Shown here piece after piece: positions 23,270 to 37,080 of a stretch of 64,000 nucleotides of DNA (positions are counted from its first letter, which is position 1; each line of letters begins with the position of its first letter). The DNA comes from Sphagnum compactum (lineage: Eukaryota; Bryophyta; Sphagnopsida; Sphagnales). The position numbers were made by a program, and so were the translations under genes. The notes below the pieces were generated by a model. It was not told the origin of the DNA and searched no databases. It saw only the letters and a list, made by a program, of their open reading frames with translations. The DNA lies in NCBI GenBank assembly GCA_965153455.1, contig OZ234493.1:13010213-13074212 (forward strand), in the 5' to 3' direction.

Positions 23270-24470
23270 TGCCAGGCAACAGAATTAGGGTTAGGGTTAG
23301 GGTTAGGTTTAGGGTTTCGTCTTCCTCGTCTTCCTCGTCGTCGTCGTCTTCCTCCTCCTCCTCCTCTTCTTCTCGTGAAGGAAGACTTAAGGATATCCGC
23401 TCGGCGTGGAACTGGGGGCGCCGGACTTCACGGCACTCTTTCTACCTGCTTCCACTCAGCGAGATTTCATAGACAAGTCTCTTGCATTAGAGTAATGGAC
23501 ATTTGAGTAAGTAGTGCATTTCGTAGGGTTCGCAAATCTGCCAACTGCTGAAGTCACTTTGTGATGGAGATTTCTGGATTGAGTATTATTGGCTTTCTTC
23601 CAGCTTCTGCTTGAGTGTGTGTCATGTCATCCAAGGATGACAACTTTATTGTGAATTTTTTTCCACTGTTGATTTTTTAAAGAAAAATTTAGGTGGATGA
23701 ATTGATGCCAGTAAAGGATGTCCAATATTCGATTTGATTCTCGAAGTGTCTGTCTCTCGCAGTTTTGTATTTGTGTGCTATAGATCAGAGGTTGTTGTGG
23801 CGTAGTTTTTACAACTTTTGGGAAATGTGGATGGCATCAATATGCTGTAATTTTTGTATTGGGTGGAAAGTTCATGAGACTGGGCTCAAAGGACGATACA
23901 AAAGACAATTGTAGCTTGCCACAACCCTTTTTTTTGCATCAGAAGAGACTGGCACCAATTTTTTAAGCTGCTGGATTGACAGAAGAAGAAGTGCAAACGG
24001 GCTATGCAACTGAGGATGCCACAATTCCTGCTAGCAAGGGAGATGCACTTATATGCACCGTGTTGCAGTCAAAAGTCTTGAAAGAAAGTGAGGTCAGTCA
24101 TGAGAATTTGAGCCTCCGATATCAAGCAGAGTAATAATAATGAGAAGGGTTAGCAGGAAAAGGGGTTTAGGGACCAGAAGGAAAGAGAAGCCAAAAGTTG
24201 GTGTTTTCGATCAAACCAGAGTGAGAGCATAATTGAAGGAAGCATGTCTGGCTGGTATATGGGTCCTTCAGCTTCGCCTCTTCATGGTCTGTCAATGTGT
24301 TAAATTCTCCGCTGTCCTGACAGCTTCTAAACCCTGAACAAGAACTTCTGTAGTTTTTCCTGTGCAGATCTCTTTGTTTTAGGGAATTGGGGGGCTGCTT
24401 TCTGGAGTTGCCCATGGTATTTGTGTCTACCATTTGAAGAAATTGTTAACACTACTGAAACCCATCATCA
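23270..24470 (+). other. Telomere-like tract and Ser-codon run; possible transcript start, function unknown
   Basis: At 23284-23317 TTAGGG units grade into TTTAGGG units, followed by a TCG/TCC/TCT triplet run encoding about 19 Ser in one frame. Local GC is higher than in surrounding DNA, and the region faces away from the zinc-finger gene. This could be the first exon of a noncoding or unrecognised transcript. No conserved protein was identified up to 24470. Confidence 0.25.
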
Positions 24471-27253
24471 AATGGCACAGTGTGTGTTCCTCCTTCAGTT
24501 TGAACTCTAATCTGGATCAGAGTGAAGTTCATTGCATTGGAAAGTTGTAAATTGGAACACTATGGTCATAATAGTGAATTTTTTTCCCCTAAGTAATCTT
24601 TTGTGTGTGAAGTGCACTTGTTGTCAGGGAACCAGAAAGATTGGTGGGAGCTGGGAATGTGATGAATCCAGATATAGTGGAATGGATTTTTTCCACATTT
24701 CAAAAAAATCACATTCCAAGAAGGTACACATCATTATGCATTTCTCAGAGTGCTGATTTTCAGATAAAATTTTCAAAAGCTTTTTCCATCAGTGCTGTTT
24801 TGTAAATTGGAACACTATACTCATAATGTTCAAAGATATAGTGCTATTAATCATCCCATGTTTCCAAATTTTGTTGAAGCTACTAGGTGGGTTTCTAAAG
24901 TTGCCTCACATGTCCCACATCAAATGGAGGATCTAGAACAAAGAGCTGTAACACTAACTAAAAACTATTCCTACCATCACTAATCATGTTGTTAAAAATT
25001 GCTCATCATCATCATCATCATCAATTTGTTAAATCAAAAGTTTCAAGTACTTCAATGTTGAATTGTTCTCAGCTCTTCTTTGCTTTGAATCCCTTGCCAC
25101 CTGATTTCTTTGTCGGTTAACTGGGTTTTCGGTAGGCTTCCATAGTCCAAATTTTGGAAAATTGCTTGAAATAAGGTCATTGTTGATTAATCTCACATAC
25201 CTCCTACCTGTAATGTTGCGGGTTATTTGGACCTTAAAATGGGTTCATTCTTGATTAAATCTCACATACCTCCTACTTGTAAGTTTAGGGTTATTATGTC
25301 CTTAAAAGTTAAGATTAGTCCTAATTAATTTGACCTGCAATTGAAATCAGGATTGCATGATCATTACTATGTGGGTTGTTTATTTTTTGAGGCCTTCAGT
25401 TTGGGCTCTAAGTATAGGAAAGGATTTTGCATACCTGAATAATGTATGAAGTTAGTTTTCCATGTAGGATGAGGTTAACCCACCACCCACCATACCTCAT
25501 TGTCCCAATTTACCTCAGAGTTATCTGAAGTGAAATTTGGAACAGAAAACTAGAGCTATGTTGTTAATTTGTTATTTTTGAATTTAAGATTTCCTTGGAG
25601 TAATCCAAAGGTAATCCCTAAACCTTAAAAAATAGAGCAAATGATTTCAAATTCAGTTAAATTCTTGTCATAAGAGAAGAGTTTTTGTTAGAACCCTTTT
25701 TTTCCAATAACCAAAACTTCATGTGAATGAATGCAAAGGATTGATGATGTGATATGCTTTGGGTGTGATAGTCACTTCTTCTATCACCTCCAAACCCAAG
25801 TGAATTCAAAAGTGGAAAGACTTTTGTTGAAGGCTTTGTGACCTGCAAAAAGGACAGGATTATAGCAACAAAAAGCTTTGTATGAGTATGTACTAGTATT
25901 AATCTAGAAAAGTTGTTGTTTTGTGTGTCATTTTTCTCTACAATATCAAACTACAAAATGTGTTGGTAATCTTGTATTTTCTAAGAGACAAAAGAAAGTG
26001 GGAATTATTATGGTGGATTTGTTTTGCAAGACTTCATCAACTTGCTTATATTAACTCACACAAAATAATGCCTTTTGAGAAGATCTTGTTTCCCCCTTTC
26101 TCTTGTGTATCTAGATGATTTATTTTTGTGCACTCACAACTTTTCCTTTTTATTTCCTTTGTGGTAGTGTTTTTGTTTAGTTTTCTAAAATTGTAGATTT
26201 TGTAATGTAAGTTTCATAACTTGTTCAAATATGTAATTCAAATCAGAGACTTTTTTTTCTTTTTTTTGCCCTTTTCCTTTAAATTTTTGTTTTTTTCCCC
26301 TTCCCTCTTTGGAATTGTGAATCCCCCAGTTGCTTTCAAAAAAATAAAATTCTGATTGCATCACTCAAGGTGATTATAACTTCTCATTACAAGAAGTTAA
26401 AAATCAAGCAAAATTACCTTAATTTTTTCAATCCGGTATCATCAAAGAGAATTAAGAAGCAGAAATTTTTGTTTGGTTTTTTTTTTTCATAGAATTAATG
26501 AAATGATTTAACTCAAAAGTTTAGTTTAGGTATAAAATAAGAAAAAAATATTGTAATTGTGATTTTGTGGGTGCATCAAATTGAAGCAAGTGGTGACCAA
26601 AACTTTTCAAAGGAAAAATAAAAAAAAGAAAAAAAGAAAGGTTCATGACAATATTGCTTGTGAAATGATTAATTCAAGAGTTTAGATTAAAGATTAAATA
26701 ATATGAAAATCAAAATTATGGGATAGTAGGTGTATGACAAGAATGGTGTGAGTGAGGACAAGAAACTTTAAACACAAGAAACAAAAAATACCCAATTGTG
26801 AGTTGATTATGTTAAAAGAACCTTTAAGAAATAAACAAGAAAAAAAGAGAACTATCACCACATTGTGTTGGCTTTTAAAACAAGTAGGTACTAAAAGCTT
26901 CCTTTTTGTTTAGATTTTCCTCTCATCATTATACACTACAATTTGACACTTACACACATTGCCAAAAACATGAAAAGGTAGAAAGAAGTACAAATGGACA
27001 AGGGTTTTTATATTGAAGAAGAAATTGAGTGTTTGGATGTAGTGTGACCTTTGGTAGCACTAAAGGGTTTTTTTTGGTTTAATGTAAAGACACATCCTTT
27101 GGATGAAACCCCAAGCAAAGCAAACTTAGGAGTTGTGAGTGGCTCCCCCATTGGTTGTCAAAGGGACTTGTTGGAAGGTTACTACCTCTTGGGTGTGCCA
27201 ATTTGAGACTCCCCAATTTGATTTCACCCTCTCCCCCTTCCCCCTCTAATGAC
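24471..27253. other. AT-rich intergenic, no gene seen
   Basis: Contains a CATCATCAT run at about 25005-25022 and several A and T runs. Some 30-60 bp stretches recur in altered form, such as TCTCACATACCTCCTAC at about 25192 and 25260. No coding signal recognised. Confidence 0.5.
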
Positions 27254-27592
27254 CCATGAAGGTTGGCTATAGGGAACATCATGGGAACGCCTTGACGATG
27301 CCATCGTTCCCATGAAGGTTGGCTATAGGGAACATCATGGGAACGCTTGACAATGCCATCGTTCCCATGAAGGTTGGCTATAGGGAACATCATGGGAACG
27401 CCTTGACGATGCCATCATTCCCATGAAGGTTGGCTATAGGGAACATCATGGAAACGCCTTGACGATGCCATCGTTCCCATGAAGGTTGGCTATAGGGAAC
27501 ATCATGGGAACGCCTTGACGATGCCATCGTTCCCATGAAGGTTGGCTATAGGGAACATCATGGGAACGCCTTGACGATGCCATCGTTCCCAT
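27254..27592. repeat. 56-bp minisatellite, six copies
   Basis: Copies start at 27254, 27310, 27365, 27421, 27477 and 27533; the second is one base short. The unit runs CCATGAAGGTTGGCTATAGG then GAACATCATGGGAACGCC and GATGCCATCGTTC. Each unit holds the complementary words GTTCCCATG and CATGGGAAC about 20 bases apart, so each can form a hairpin. Confidence 0.95.
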
Positions 27593-27768
27593 GTCACACA
27601 TGCACAAATCTCACATGCTCTAGAGAACCGTATTTTACTTAAAATGATTAAGTGACCCCCTGAGTGCACCATCCATTGGGAAAGTTGTTATGACTCGGCT
27701 GTGGATTAACTTTTATGATCCTTACAATGGATGTAGGCAACGAGGAGGTAAGGCGCTTGGTGGCTACT

Positions 27769-27813
27769 AGGTAGGTAGGTAGGTAGGTAGGTGGATGGAT
27801 GGATGGATGGATG
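27769..27813. repeat. TAGG / GGAT tetranucleotide microsatellite
   Basis: About six TAGG units followed by five GGAT units. Confidence 0.95.
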
Positions 27814-30800
27814 TGGGTGGTTTGTATATAGCTAGCCACTGTGATTGTTTAGCTATGGAAACGAAATACAATGAAAAAAGTGTTTTCTGTCCATACACCA
27901 TCCATCCAGCATAGTGTGCTGGTCCCTCTGGGCCCAACAATGTGCATTTTCACATATAAATATGTTTTTTTTTTTTTGGAATTAATTAAAAACCATGTAG
28001 AGTTATTCAAAAAAAAAATTAATGTTGATATTGTACATGTACATATAAATAGTGTATGTTTTAAATTTAAAATTCATAATATTTTGCAGGTATGTTAAAC
28101 TTAATAAAAAAAAATCAATAAAACATTGGGTTGGCTTTTGATGCATGCGCTCTTTGTGCCGTCAATTTAAGGCCTCTAGTAGTTAGGGTTTTGTTACAAT
28201 GATATTTTTTTACAAAATCCCTTTTACCCTTTACACTATTCAACACTTGCAAACCACATGGCATAGGCAAACCCATATACACAAGTTTTGACTCTTATCA
28301 AACACATGCAAAAAGGTCCCATAAAGGTTGTAGATCCACACACCTACATAGGACAAACATGTTCAAATTTTTTTTTAAAAATTTGTTTGGAAAGCAATCC
28401 ACATAGCATCCACTAACTTTGTCTATAGTTTTAGCCTCATGGCCCTAGGCATCATAGGATTCCCTTAGGCAAAGAGGGAAAATTATAAATAAGGATGTCA
28501 TGTAAGGTAGAGTATAGTGTGATCCATAGTAAGTAGTTGTGGTTGTTCATCCCTTTCTTAAAACATGATGTGGGATCAACTTCCTTGTATGAATAGGGAT
28601 GACCATGAGTTCATTCCTATTCACCCAAAATAATAATAATAATAAATTATTTTTTTTAAAAAAAAACCAAGCACAACTTTCAAACACAAGCAAACAAAGA
28701 ATGAAAAAAGTAAAGGAAAAGAAAGCAATAAACTCATAAAGAGCTAGAAGCTCTATGCCTAGTGCCTATAGTGCTCTTGTGCATGTTGCTCCACTTGACT
28801 TGTTGTTAACAAGTTTGTCATTGCCCCTTCCTCCTCCCCAAACATAAAGACTAAGCATGTTTGCCATGCAAGCAAAAAAAATTAAAAGTAAAAATTAAAA
28901 GAAAGAACTCTAGTGAGTTTAGTTAATCTAACTTTACTTGGCTTGTTGTCAACATGGTTTCATGCTTCCCCCTTGCAACCCCCCCCCCCCCAAAGATTGT
29001 GAGTTCATATTTGTTTAGCAACATTTTTGGCCTTGGCTAATGAATGATAATGGTGTGAATTCTAGAGCTATTGTAAACCTTTGCCAAAAATTTTCATAAC
29101 TCCCTTGATCACATTCCCCGAGGTTCCCCGAGGTGATGGAAAGAACATATGTTGACTACCAAGACAAGGGCTCCCTTGTCCCCTCCACATTGCAAATGCC
29201 CCTAGAATTTGTAGGATGGAGTTATAACTATGGACAATGGCCACATGTGATAATAATTTACCCTTCAAATGTTGCAAAGCTTAAAGCATTTTTAAAAATT
29301 GAAAATGGATTAAAAATTAGTGAAAGTAATTTTTTTAAAAACAAATATAGGAATACACATTTCCAATATAATACAAGGTGAAAATTACAAACCTTTGCAA
29401 ATCATGTCCAAATCCAAATTATCTTTAATTGCATAATGTTTAAATAAGGACCGATTGCTAGCAACACATAGCTTTAAAGAAGAAAAGTTCAATAAAGTTA
29501 TTTGCAAAGTTGTCATAACTAGGTAGTAAGTTGGCCAACTACAACAAAACAAGGGATCAATGCACAAATTTTGGATCTAAAATTACACTTCATGCCAAAT
29601 TGGTGGCGAAACCCAAATTTCTTCAAAAATAGGGCCAATGGAGTTTGTCATCAAATTTCGACTTTCCAAATGTGTGAAGTTCTACAATGCAAGTTTTGGA
29701 AGTGCAACGCAAAGCTCTACATCACAAGAGTTTTTTTTGTTATAAGACTTGTTTACTTGGAGGTTTCGAATGAAAGGGGGTTCAAACTTCACCAATTGAA
29801 CGTGCATGAGATGTGATTGCGAGCACAACTAAGCCATAGAGTTCATCAAATTCTATGCAAATAAAGTTTGTCAAAGACTTAAAGTGGTGTTACTTTCATT
29901 GTACCCAAGACATCACGAACACTAACATCCAAATCAACAAAATGTTGGCCTTCATCTTGCACCTCATTGGAATTAAATAGGTTTACCATCATGGTAAATG
30001 TGAATGCATGTTATAACAAAATGTGAACTCAATGTCCATGTTGTCATTTGCACTAGAGTCTAAGCTAGAACTACTAAAGGAAAAAGATTTCATCTACAAA
30101 GAGTGGTGGAAAGGGATGCAAGCACTAGGTAAGTTTATACCAACATCCATGTATTTCAATTCCATGATTGTAGATGGTTTGAAATGCTTGCAAGGGTCTA
30201 CAACAAGTCTCAAGTGCATTCAATTTTATTGGCAAATGATTGATTTATCATTCTTGTAGATTATTGGAAAGAAGCAAGTGAACACAAAATGAGATGTATG
30301 TAATCTCAAAATGTAAGGCAAGGTTGATCAATTTGCATCTCAAGATAAGTATGTATGTAAACACAAAGTGACCCAAACCATGTAGACAATTGTTGCATTA
30401 TGCATGTTGCCAAAGTCTTGGCACCATGATACAAATTTTGATTATATGGTGTATGGAAGGTTTTTTTTGGGGCAAGTTTGAGTTGTTGGAAAGATCCATA
30501 AATGAATAAATTGAAATGCACCTGGTTTTTAGGACATGCAAAAGACCCTAAACTAAGTGCTAGATTTTATTATAGAAAAATAAGAACTTCTAAAGAATCT
30601 TGGGTTGCCAATTTTGAAGATAGGCAACATGGATTTATATATTAATGTTACATGTAGAATACAAGAAAGTTTTATCAAATCTTGAGGTGATAGAAACTAT
30701 TGTAACAATTTGGGATGTTCAAGATGTGGTATAGGATTGATTTGCTAGAGGCTTTTAGAAAGATGTAAAAGCTTCAAAAAAACCTTGCAATTATTTTTAT

Positions 30801-33800
30801 TATGAACTTGTGCTACTAGGAATAAGCAATTGCATGATGAGCTTCCAAGCATTTGATCAAAAAATGCATGATTGCAACAAAATTGGGTACTTCAATGATA
30901 AATTTGATGTAGATGAAAAACAATGGGACTAGGAGATGAGGGAATGTTGCTCATGTTGCTAAAGATGGGTTGTTGAGGGCATTCAATGCAAATGATGTTA
31001 AAGATGAAGTAGTGTGGGAGGCAAGCTTCGAAATTCAATCAATTGACACAAATTCATGAGTTTTATCAACACAAAAGGCGATGCAATCTTTGCAAAAATA
31101 CAAAACTATGCAAGGAGGTAATGCAATCATTGCAAAAATAAATAACTAAGTAAGGGAGTTAATGCCTCTAATGGGCTATTGTGGGAAACGACCACAATTT
31201 GGGTAAAGTTATGGTGGCACAATTTTGTGTCAACTTTAGTTTCCTACATCCAAACCCCAATTGTTGAGACTTTGTAATTTTATTCAAACTAGGAACAACT
31301 AGGGAATATGGGGTATGAAATTGGGTGGCACATCATGAATACCTTTAATATGTTGATGATTTCAAAATGGTTGTTTTTCATCTAGTTTTTGAAAATGTAC
31401 AAAATGCAAGTTCTCAATGAAAGCATGTAAACATTTTGTCTATGTAAGAAGATTTTGTAGATACCTTAAAAAACATAACTTCCTTTAGCATTCAAGGCAC
31501 CTTAGAAAACATAAGCTACATGTTAACCTTTGAGGTAGCTTACAACTTTCTGCTTACAAGGTGCATTGAGGGTGATAAATTCAAATAATATTAGTTTTCA
31601 TTAATAAAATGGAAGGATAGTTGAAATAAGGGGTTACATGTTGTTTTCAAGCTTGGGAACTTGGGTCATTGCCCTTAGACACCATGCCTTCAAACAACAT
31701 ATTCCCCCCTTTCAACCAATGTTTGCAAGTTCTTTGATTGGGCATGGTAGACTTGGTAGTTTTGTGATGGTGCAACAAGGTGTGTGCAACCTAGAAGGGA
31801 CTAATTTTGACATTTGAGAACTCCTCCAAAATACATATTCCCAAAATCATTTTCCTGAAAAGATTATACAATATTTTTGGCCAAGAAATAATAACCATTA
31901 GACTAAATTATCCTTTTAGATCTAGGCCATTTAACTCACATTACTGGTCCTAACAGATATGGAGTGGGCAATAAAAAAATTGCACTTGTAAATGCCATTT
32001 GAACTTCATTTTGAAATTCTTCATGATTCCAATGTTTGTTAGTTGCACGCTAGCCTAATAACTTGTTTTGTTTTATCATGTTTTCTTATGTGCCAACTAG
32101 TTTCCTTACTAATGTTCTTTGATTCCTATGTGCTCATCAACATAGTTACTCTGGACACATTTACTCATAATGTATGCATTGAAAGAGTATAATAGAGGAA
32201 ATCATGGCATCACAAGTACCCAATAATAATAGTGGGAAATCAAATTTATTAAAAAATGGTAAAATTAGAAGGAAATCATTAGGGTTGCTGTTAGGTTTTG
32301 CACAAGTTTAGTGTATGCAGTGATTTTGAAGTTTGAAGATGGCAATCTTATGAACCATTTGGATTTTGCACAAAATTATGGGCTTTTGTTTAAGGGAATT
32401 AGTTTAAAGGCCATGAAAGTTCCTAGACAAATTAGCTTGGAAGAGGTTTCAAACATCTTTAGGCTAATCATCAACAAAAATAACAATAATTACACATTCC
32501 AAAAGACCAAAAATATATTTACATGTTTCCAAAAGACCCGAAGTACATAGAAAAGATTGAGTTTTTGTGAATGATCATACACTACAAGCCCTACCTTCCT
32601 ATGTCAAGATTGATTTCATTGGGCAAGACCATAGGGTTAACTTGTGAGAAACTAGGGTGAACGATGAATTGGGCATTATATGGTGAATGGGCAAACTAGG
32701 AATAATAGAGGGGAAGGAGCAAAGAACGCCAAGTTGTAAAGCAAGCAAAACAAATGGAGTTCTTAAATTCATATGACAAAAAAGTCAGTCAAGTTGATTT
32801 CAAGGGTGGCACCATTGTTGTAGATGGCAATGTTGATGCTACAAATGGTGTCCTAATGAAAGACAAGCTCCAGGTGTCAAAGATTTTAAGTTCGATCCAA
32901 ATATGCATAGTTTTAGGCTTAGGGTTACAACCACCAAATGAATAAACTTAAAACAATATCTTACACACACAAAAAGAAGGTTATCAAATACAAAGGCAAA
33001 GTTGGAGCTTACTAACATAAGGCAAAAAAATGTTAATTCTTGTGTTTCAAAAGCTCTAGATTAGGTTCAAGGTCATGTTGCTCTTGTTGAAGATGCATAA
33101 TAGAGCTTTGATGACTTAATGATCAATCTAGAAAATACAAGTGCCAAGGACAAAGAAAACATTTAGGTTGACATCGTGTCACAAAAATGTATACTTAGCA
33201 AGCTCTTGGTAAATGTTAAGTGCATTTCATAAAAGGTAAGTAACTTTTTATAGGCAAAAATGGTAGTTAAGTATTTGTATGGTTTAGAAGATTAAGTTAT
33301 CACTTGCAAATGACACCATATAGTGGCAGAAATGCTTTTACAAAAACTCAAAAAAGGCTTGATTAGAAATTCGTATATTCCATTGCACCATCAAATTTTG
33401 TTGAAGATAAATGACTATAATGTGCCAACTTGTATATGGGTAAAGAATTATTTTTTGGGTCATGTAGGGTTGTAATCATTATGGGTAAGATAGATTGCTT
33501 CCTTCAAACATGTATACCATGAATGGTGTGCACATGTAAATCCATGAAGTGTATTGCCATGTTGTGTTATGAAGAAATGCATGAAGGGTGGTGGAATATT
33601 AACATTTTCAAACCTAGAACTAAACCCCAACCTTCATCTCAACAATGACATCAATTTTTAAGGATATTATAAGGGAATTCATAAGGTATATATTTTTATC
33701 AATACGGCCACCAATAGAAAAACCCATATTTGTGACTTTGATTTGCAATTAAAATTTAGTTGTAAATGATTTTTATAATTAAGTTTTTCTTAGTTGCATA

Positions 33801-34117
33801 AGTTTAGTCACACCCAACATGTAATTGCAAATGTGATATAAACATGACATCAACACAATGCACATGGATGAGGTATATGGTCATTGTATACTTTGATTGT
33901 ATAATTTTTTGCAATTAGTTACCACAATGTGCAACACCAATTACACATTGCCATGTGACATAATTTGTGCATTTCCAATAATAATGATAATAATAAAAAA
34001 AAATTTCATAATGATTGTTCATGTTAGATGGTCTTATATTGTGACACATGGCACAATTAAAAGTTGCCACATGGCATATCAATTGAATTTTGGAAAAATA
34101 AAAATAAAATAAATATC
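27814..34117. other. AT-rich intergenic with unrecognised decayed sequence
   Basis: No intact gene. Short open stretches near 29570-29810, 30023-30260, 32311-32550 and 32754-32945 have an even codon look, but I could not place them in a family. They are probably old transposon coding remnants. A run of C lies at 28979, and A and T runs are frequent. Confidence 0.4.
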
Positions 34118-34375
34118 TATTTAAGTAGTTAGGTAGGTCAATACATAAGCCTAGGTAGGTAGGTTGATAGGTCTTACTTACCTGCTTAAGTAAAAATTAA
34201 ATAAGTAGATATAACTAGGTACCGAAGGCATACCTACCTATTTATGTAAGTAAGTATGTATATAGGGCCCACCTACATTACATACCTACTTACCTAATTA
34301 CCTACCTAGGTAAAAAAATAGGACCTACTTACTTACTTAGGTAGGCAAGTAGATAACAAGGTAAAAGGGTAGGTG
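34118..34375. repeat. Interspersed TAGGTAGG and CCTACCTA tract
   Basis: Groups of TAGG or AGTA units on the + strand alternate with groups of CCTA or ACTT units, so complementary blocks face each other several times in 260 bp and can pair. CCTAGG occurs at about 34152 and 34307. Confidence 0.75.
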
Positions 34376-34609
34376 AATTAAGAAGTACTTATGTAAATAT
34401 TTGTATTTTTATTTCATGTTTTTCCTTTAGGGTTAATTTTTTGTGAGTTCATCCCAAATTGGAACTTGTATTTTAGTGTGAAAACACAAGAACATACAAC
34501 TTCTTTATATAGTTTGTGAGATGGGTTTCAAAGAAAAAAATATGGGTTTGCAACTAGAAAAATAGAATAAAATCCCAATCACCTTAATTTAATAAAAATT
34601 ATGCCACTA

Positions 34610-35265
34610 AATATGTAATTATCAAATATTTTTATATGTGAATTAATTTTGTGAAATAATTATCTGAACTGATGATTTCAATTATCTATTTTAATTAATT
34701 TGTTTAATTCTGATAATTAAATCATGGTCTTAATTATCTTAAATTATTATCTGATAATTATTTTTAGATTAATTATCTGATAATTAGTAATCTGGATTGA
34801 TTATTTAATCAGTCTAATTCAGATAATTTTTTGGATAATTAATTTAGATAATTACTTATCAGATAATTAATGATTTGAATTTAGATAAAATAAAGACAAC
34901 TAGTTATCATATAATTGATTATCTAAATTAATTAGAATTTATCTAATTTGTTAGTTAACTACACCAGAATATTAATCATTTATTACCTGAGCTTTTCTTT
35001 TATTATTTATTTTTTGAATTCAGATAATTAATTATCTGATTTTAATAATCCTAATTAATTATTTGAATTAACTAATGAACTACATTTCTGAATGAAACTG
35101 ATGAATTCAGATTTATAGTTAATTATTCAGTCTAATTGATTAATTCATATTATTTAGGTAAAATTAAATTTTAATTAATAGTTATTAGTTAGTAGGAATT
35201 TGAAAAATAATTCATGATTATCTATTAGATTAATTAATTAAAAATAATTAAGTTAATACTATATT
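34610..35265. repeat. Block dense in TGATAATTA / TAATTATCT palindromic words
   Basis: About 80% A+T. The words ATTATCTGATAATTA, GATAATTA and TAATTATC recur throughout with irregular spacing on both strands. No fixed period, unlike a simple satellite. Confidence 0.7.
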
Positions 35266-35819
35266 AAATAATTTTTAATTAACGAACATTAATTGTTTCA
35301 TAGTTTATACTAGTCAACTAGTTGTTGATAATAATTCATTAAAGTAAATTTTTTTCTACAATGATTATATCATATTAATATGACATTGCCACTATAATTT
35401 AAACATACCCTAAAAGACATGATATGTTTTTAAACAAACCATATTCAATCAAAATGAAAATTTCTTATTCTAATATGCCCATAATATGAGACTATATATG
35501 TTTAATATACCGTGAATACAATCTAAATGCCTTAATGTACCATGAATGCAAGTTAAATATGTTTAAGATGTGCTTAATATACATTGAATACAAGCTAAAT
35601 ATATTCTTAATGAAGATTTTTTTAACTTGGTGCAAAGGTCTTATGCAAAGGAGAATTAATAATCATTGCAAAATTATCACCCATGTCAATGGTTGTAACT
35701 AATGTACCACAATCAACTATATAATAAGCTTTCCACTCCACTCAAGGAGTATGGCCTCCAAGATGGATTTGTCTATTGGTTGTGGTTGCTTGAGAGTCCA
35801 TTAGCTAATCCATTTGATA

Positions 35820-37080
35820 TTTTCATAATCTTGAAATCAATAATCCAAACAAAAAGAACAAGAACATGCAAAATCTTTGGCCATTGACTCATGGGTTAGG
35901 TTGTGCTCGTTTGTTGCACAAATAAAGTGTAATTGTCCATTTTATCTAGTTGCAATTGAAAAATGAGTTTGAACAAATCACATTTTCAGATTTCACAAAC
36001 AAATATATATTATTAACAATTTTTAAATGCCTAAATAAGATTTTTTAGTCTATCAAATAGATGATTATGTAAAAATGTCATTACTTTTTCAACGTTTTGA
36101 AGTTTTTCACCATGAGCATTGAATTGCCCCCTTCATGAGAACCAATTGAAAACATCTTCTACAACATCACAAGAACCTTTGCCATGCCCACTTTTAAAGG
36201 AAGACCAAATCATTTTACAATTGCTAATAAGATTAAAATATTTAGTTCCAAAGGTTTTGAATTTTTGGATTGCCTTGCACAATTGTTTGACCACACAACA
36301 TGCCATTGTGGCATATACCCACCTTCTATGCATGTGGTCCCAATGCAACTTATAACAATGTTGAACAAATTGAGAATGATGTCTCTTATCATCAAAAAAA
36401 AAAGCAAATGTGAATCCTCTTCATAAAGGTCCACATTAGGGTTATGCCAAAATGTAATGTGCATAAAAATACTAATTTGATAGGTGTGCCAATGCATTGA
36501 TTGCACTTCATTTTGCACCTCAAAGTTATAATTTTTAGCAAAATCAACAATGGAGATAATAGTGCCAATACAAAAGGACCTAATACAAGTTTTCGATAAT
36601 TTTTGTCTTGCCAATGAGCTCAAAAACTAGTTACAACTTAGGCTTCATGAAATCAACCAACTCATCAATTGTTATTTGTTTGTAAATGAGGGTTAAATTT
36701 TTGTGGGGTCTTTTAGCTTAGGACATTGTGGTTTCCAATGCAAACGTTCTCCTTGACTAATTGAGAACTAGACCCATTGTTCTCTATTGGGTAGAATGGG
36801 AAAATATTTACCCCAATTTTTTCACATTGACCAAAAGGACATTGCTTTACATGTCATTCTTGCATGTCAATTTTGGGACACACAATGCTTTCCCACAAGT
36901 CAATTAACCTTGTGTAAATTATAAAAAATGTGCCACATATTTTATTGGGATCAAAACAAAATTTAAACTTGTGTTGGAAATCACAAGTCCCTTTGTCATG
37001 TAGCCTTGAGGTTGCCCTCATGTTATTCAAGGCAATGCAAAGTTTGTCCATTTAAACATGGTAGATGCAATAACATGTTT
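35820..37080 (-). pseudogene. Decayed member of a large repeat-associated protein family
   Basis: Read on the - strand from 37080 down. It shows a DKGTCDFQHKFKF stretch near 36990, VQSMHWHTYQISIFMHI near 36500, and HVVWSNNCARQSKNSKP near 36290 (the family has HVVWSDGCxxQFK). In another frame it shows MIWSSFKSGHGKGSCD near 36180, and further on FVKSENVICSNSFFNC near 35990. I recognise the combination SDG-xx-QFK, W-x-FF-x-SGHGKG-xx-D and KSEDVxRSN from many unnamed plant proteins that look transposon-encoded. Frameshifts and stops make it inactive. I cannot name the family. The spaced Asp residues hint at an RNase H-like nuclease, but that is only inference. Confidence 0.6.

Noticed and set aside
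27079-27393. - strand open frame across the 27-kb minisatellite
   Set aside because: Repetitive by-product; one copy is 55 bp, which shifts the frame.
27254-27592. CRISPR-like array
   Set aside because: Units are contiguous with no unique spacers, and the genome is a plant.
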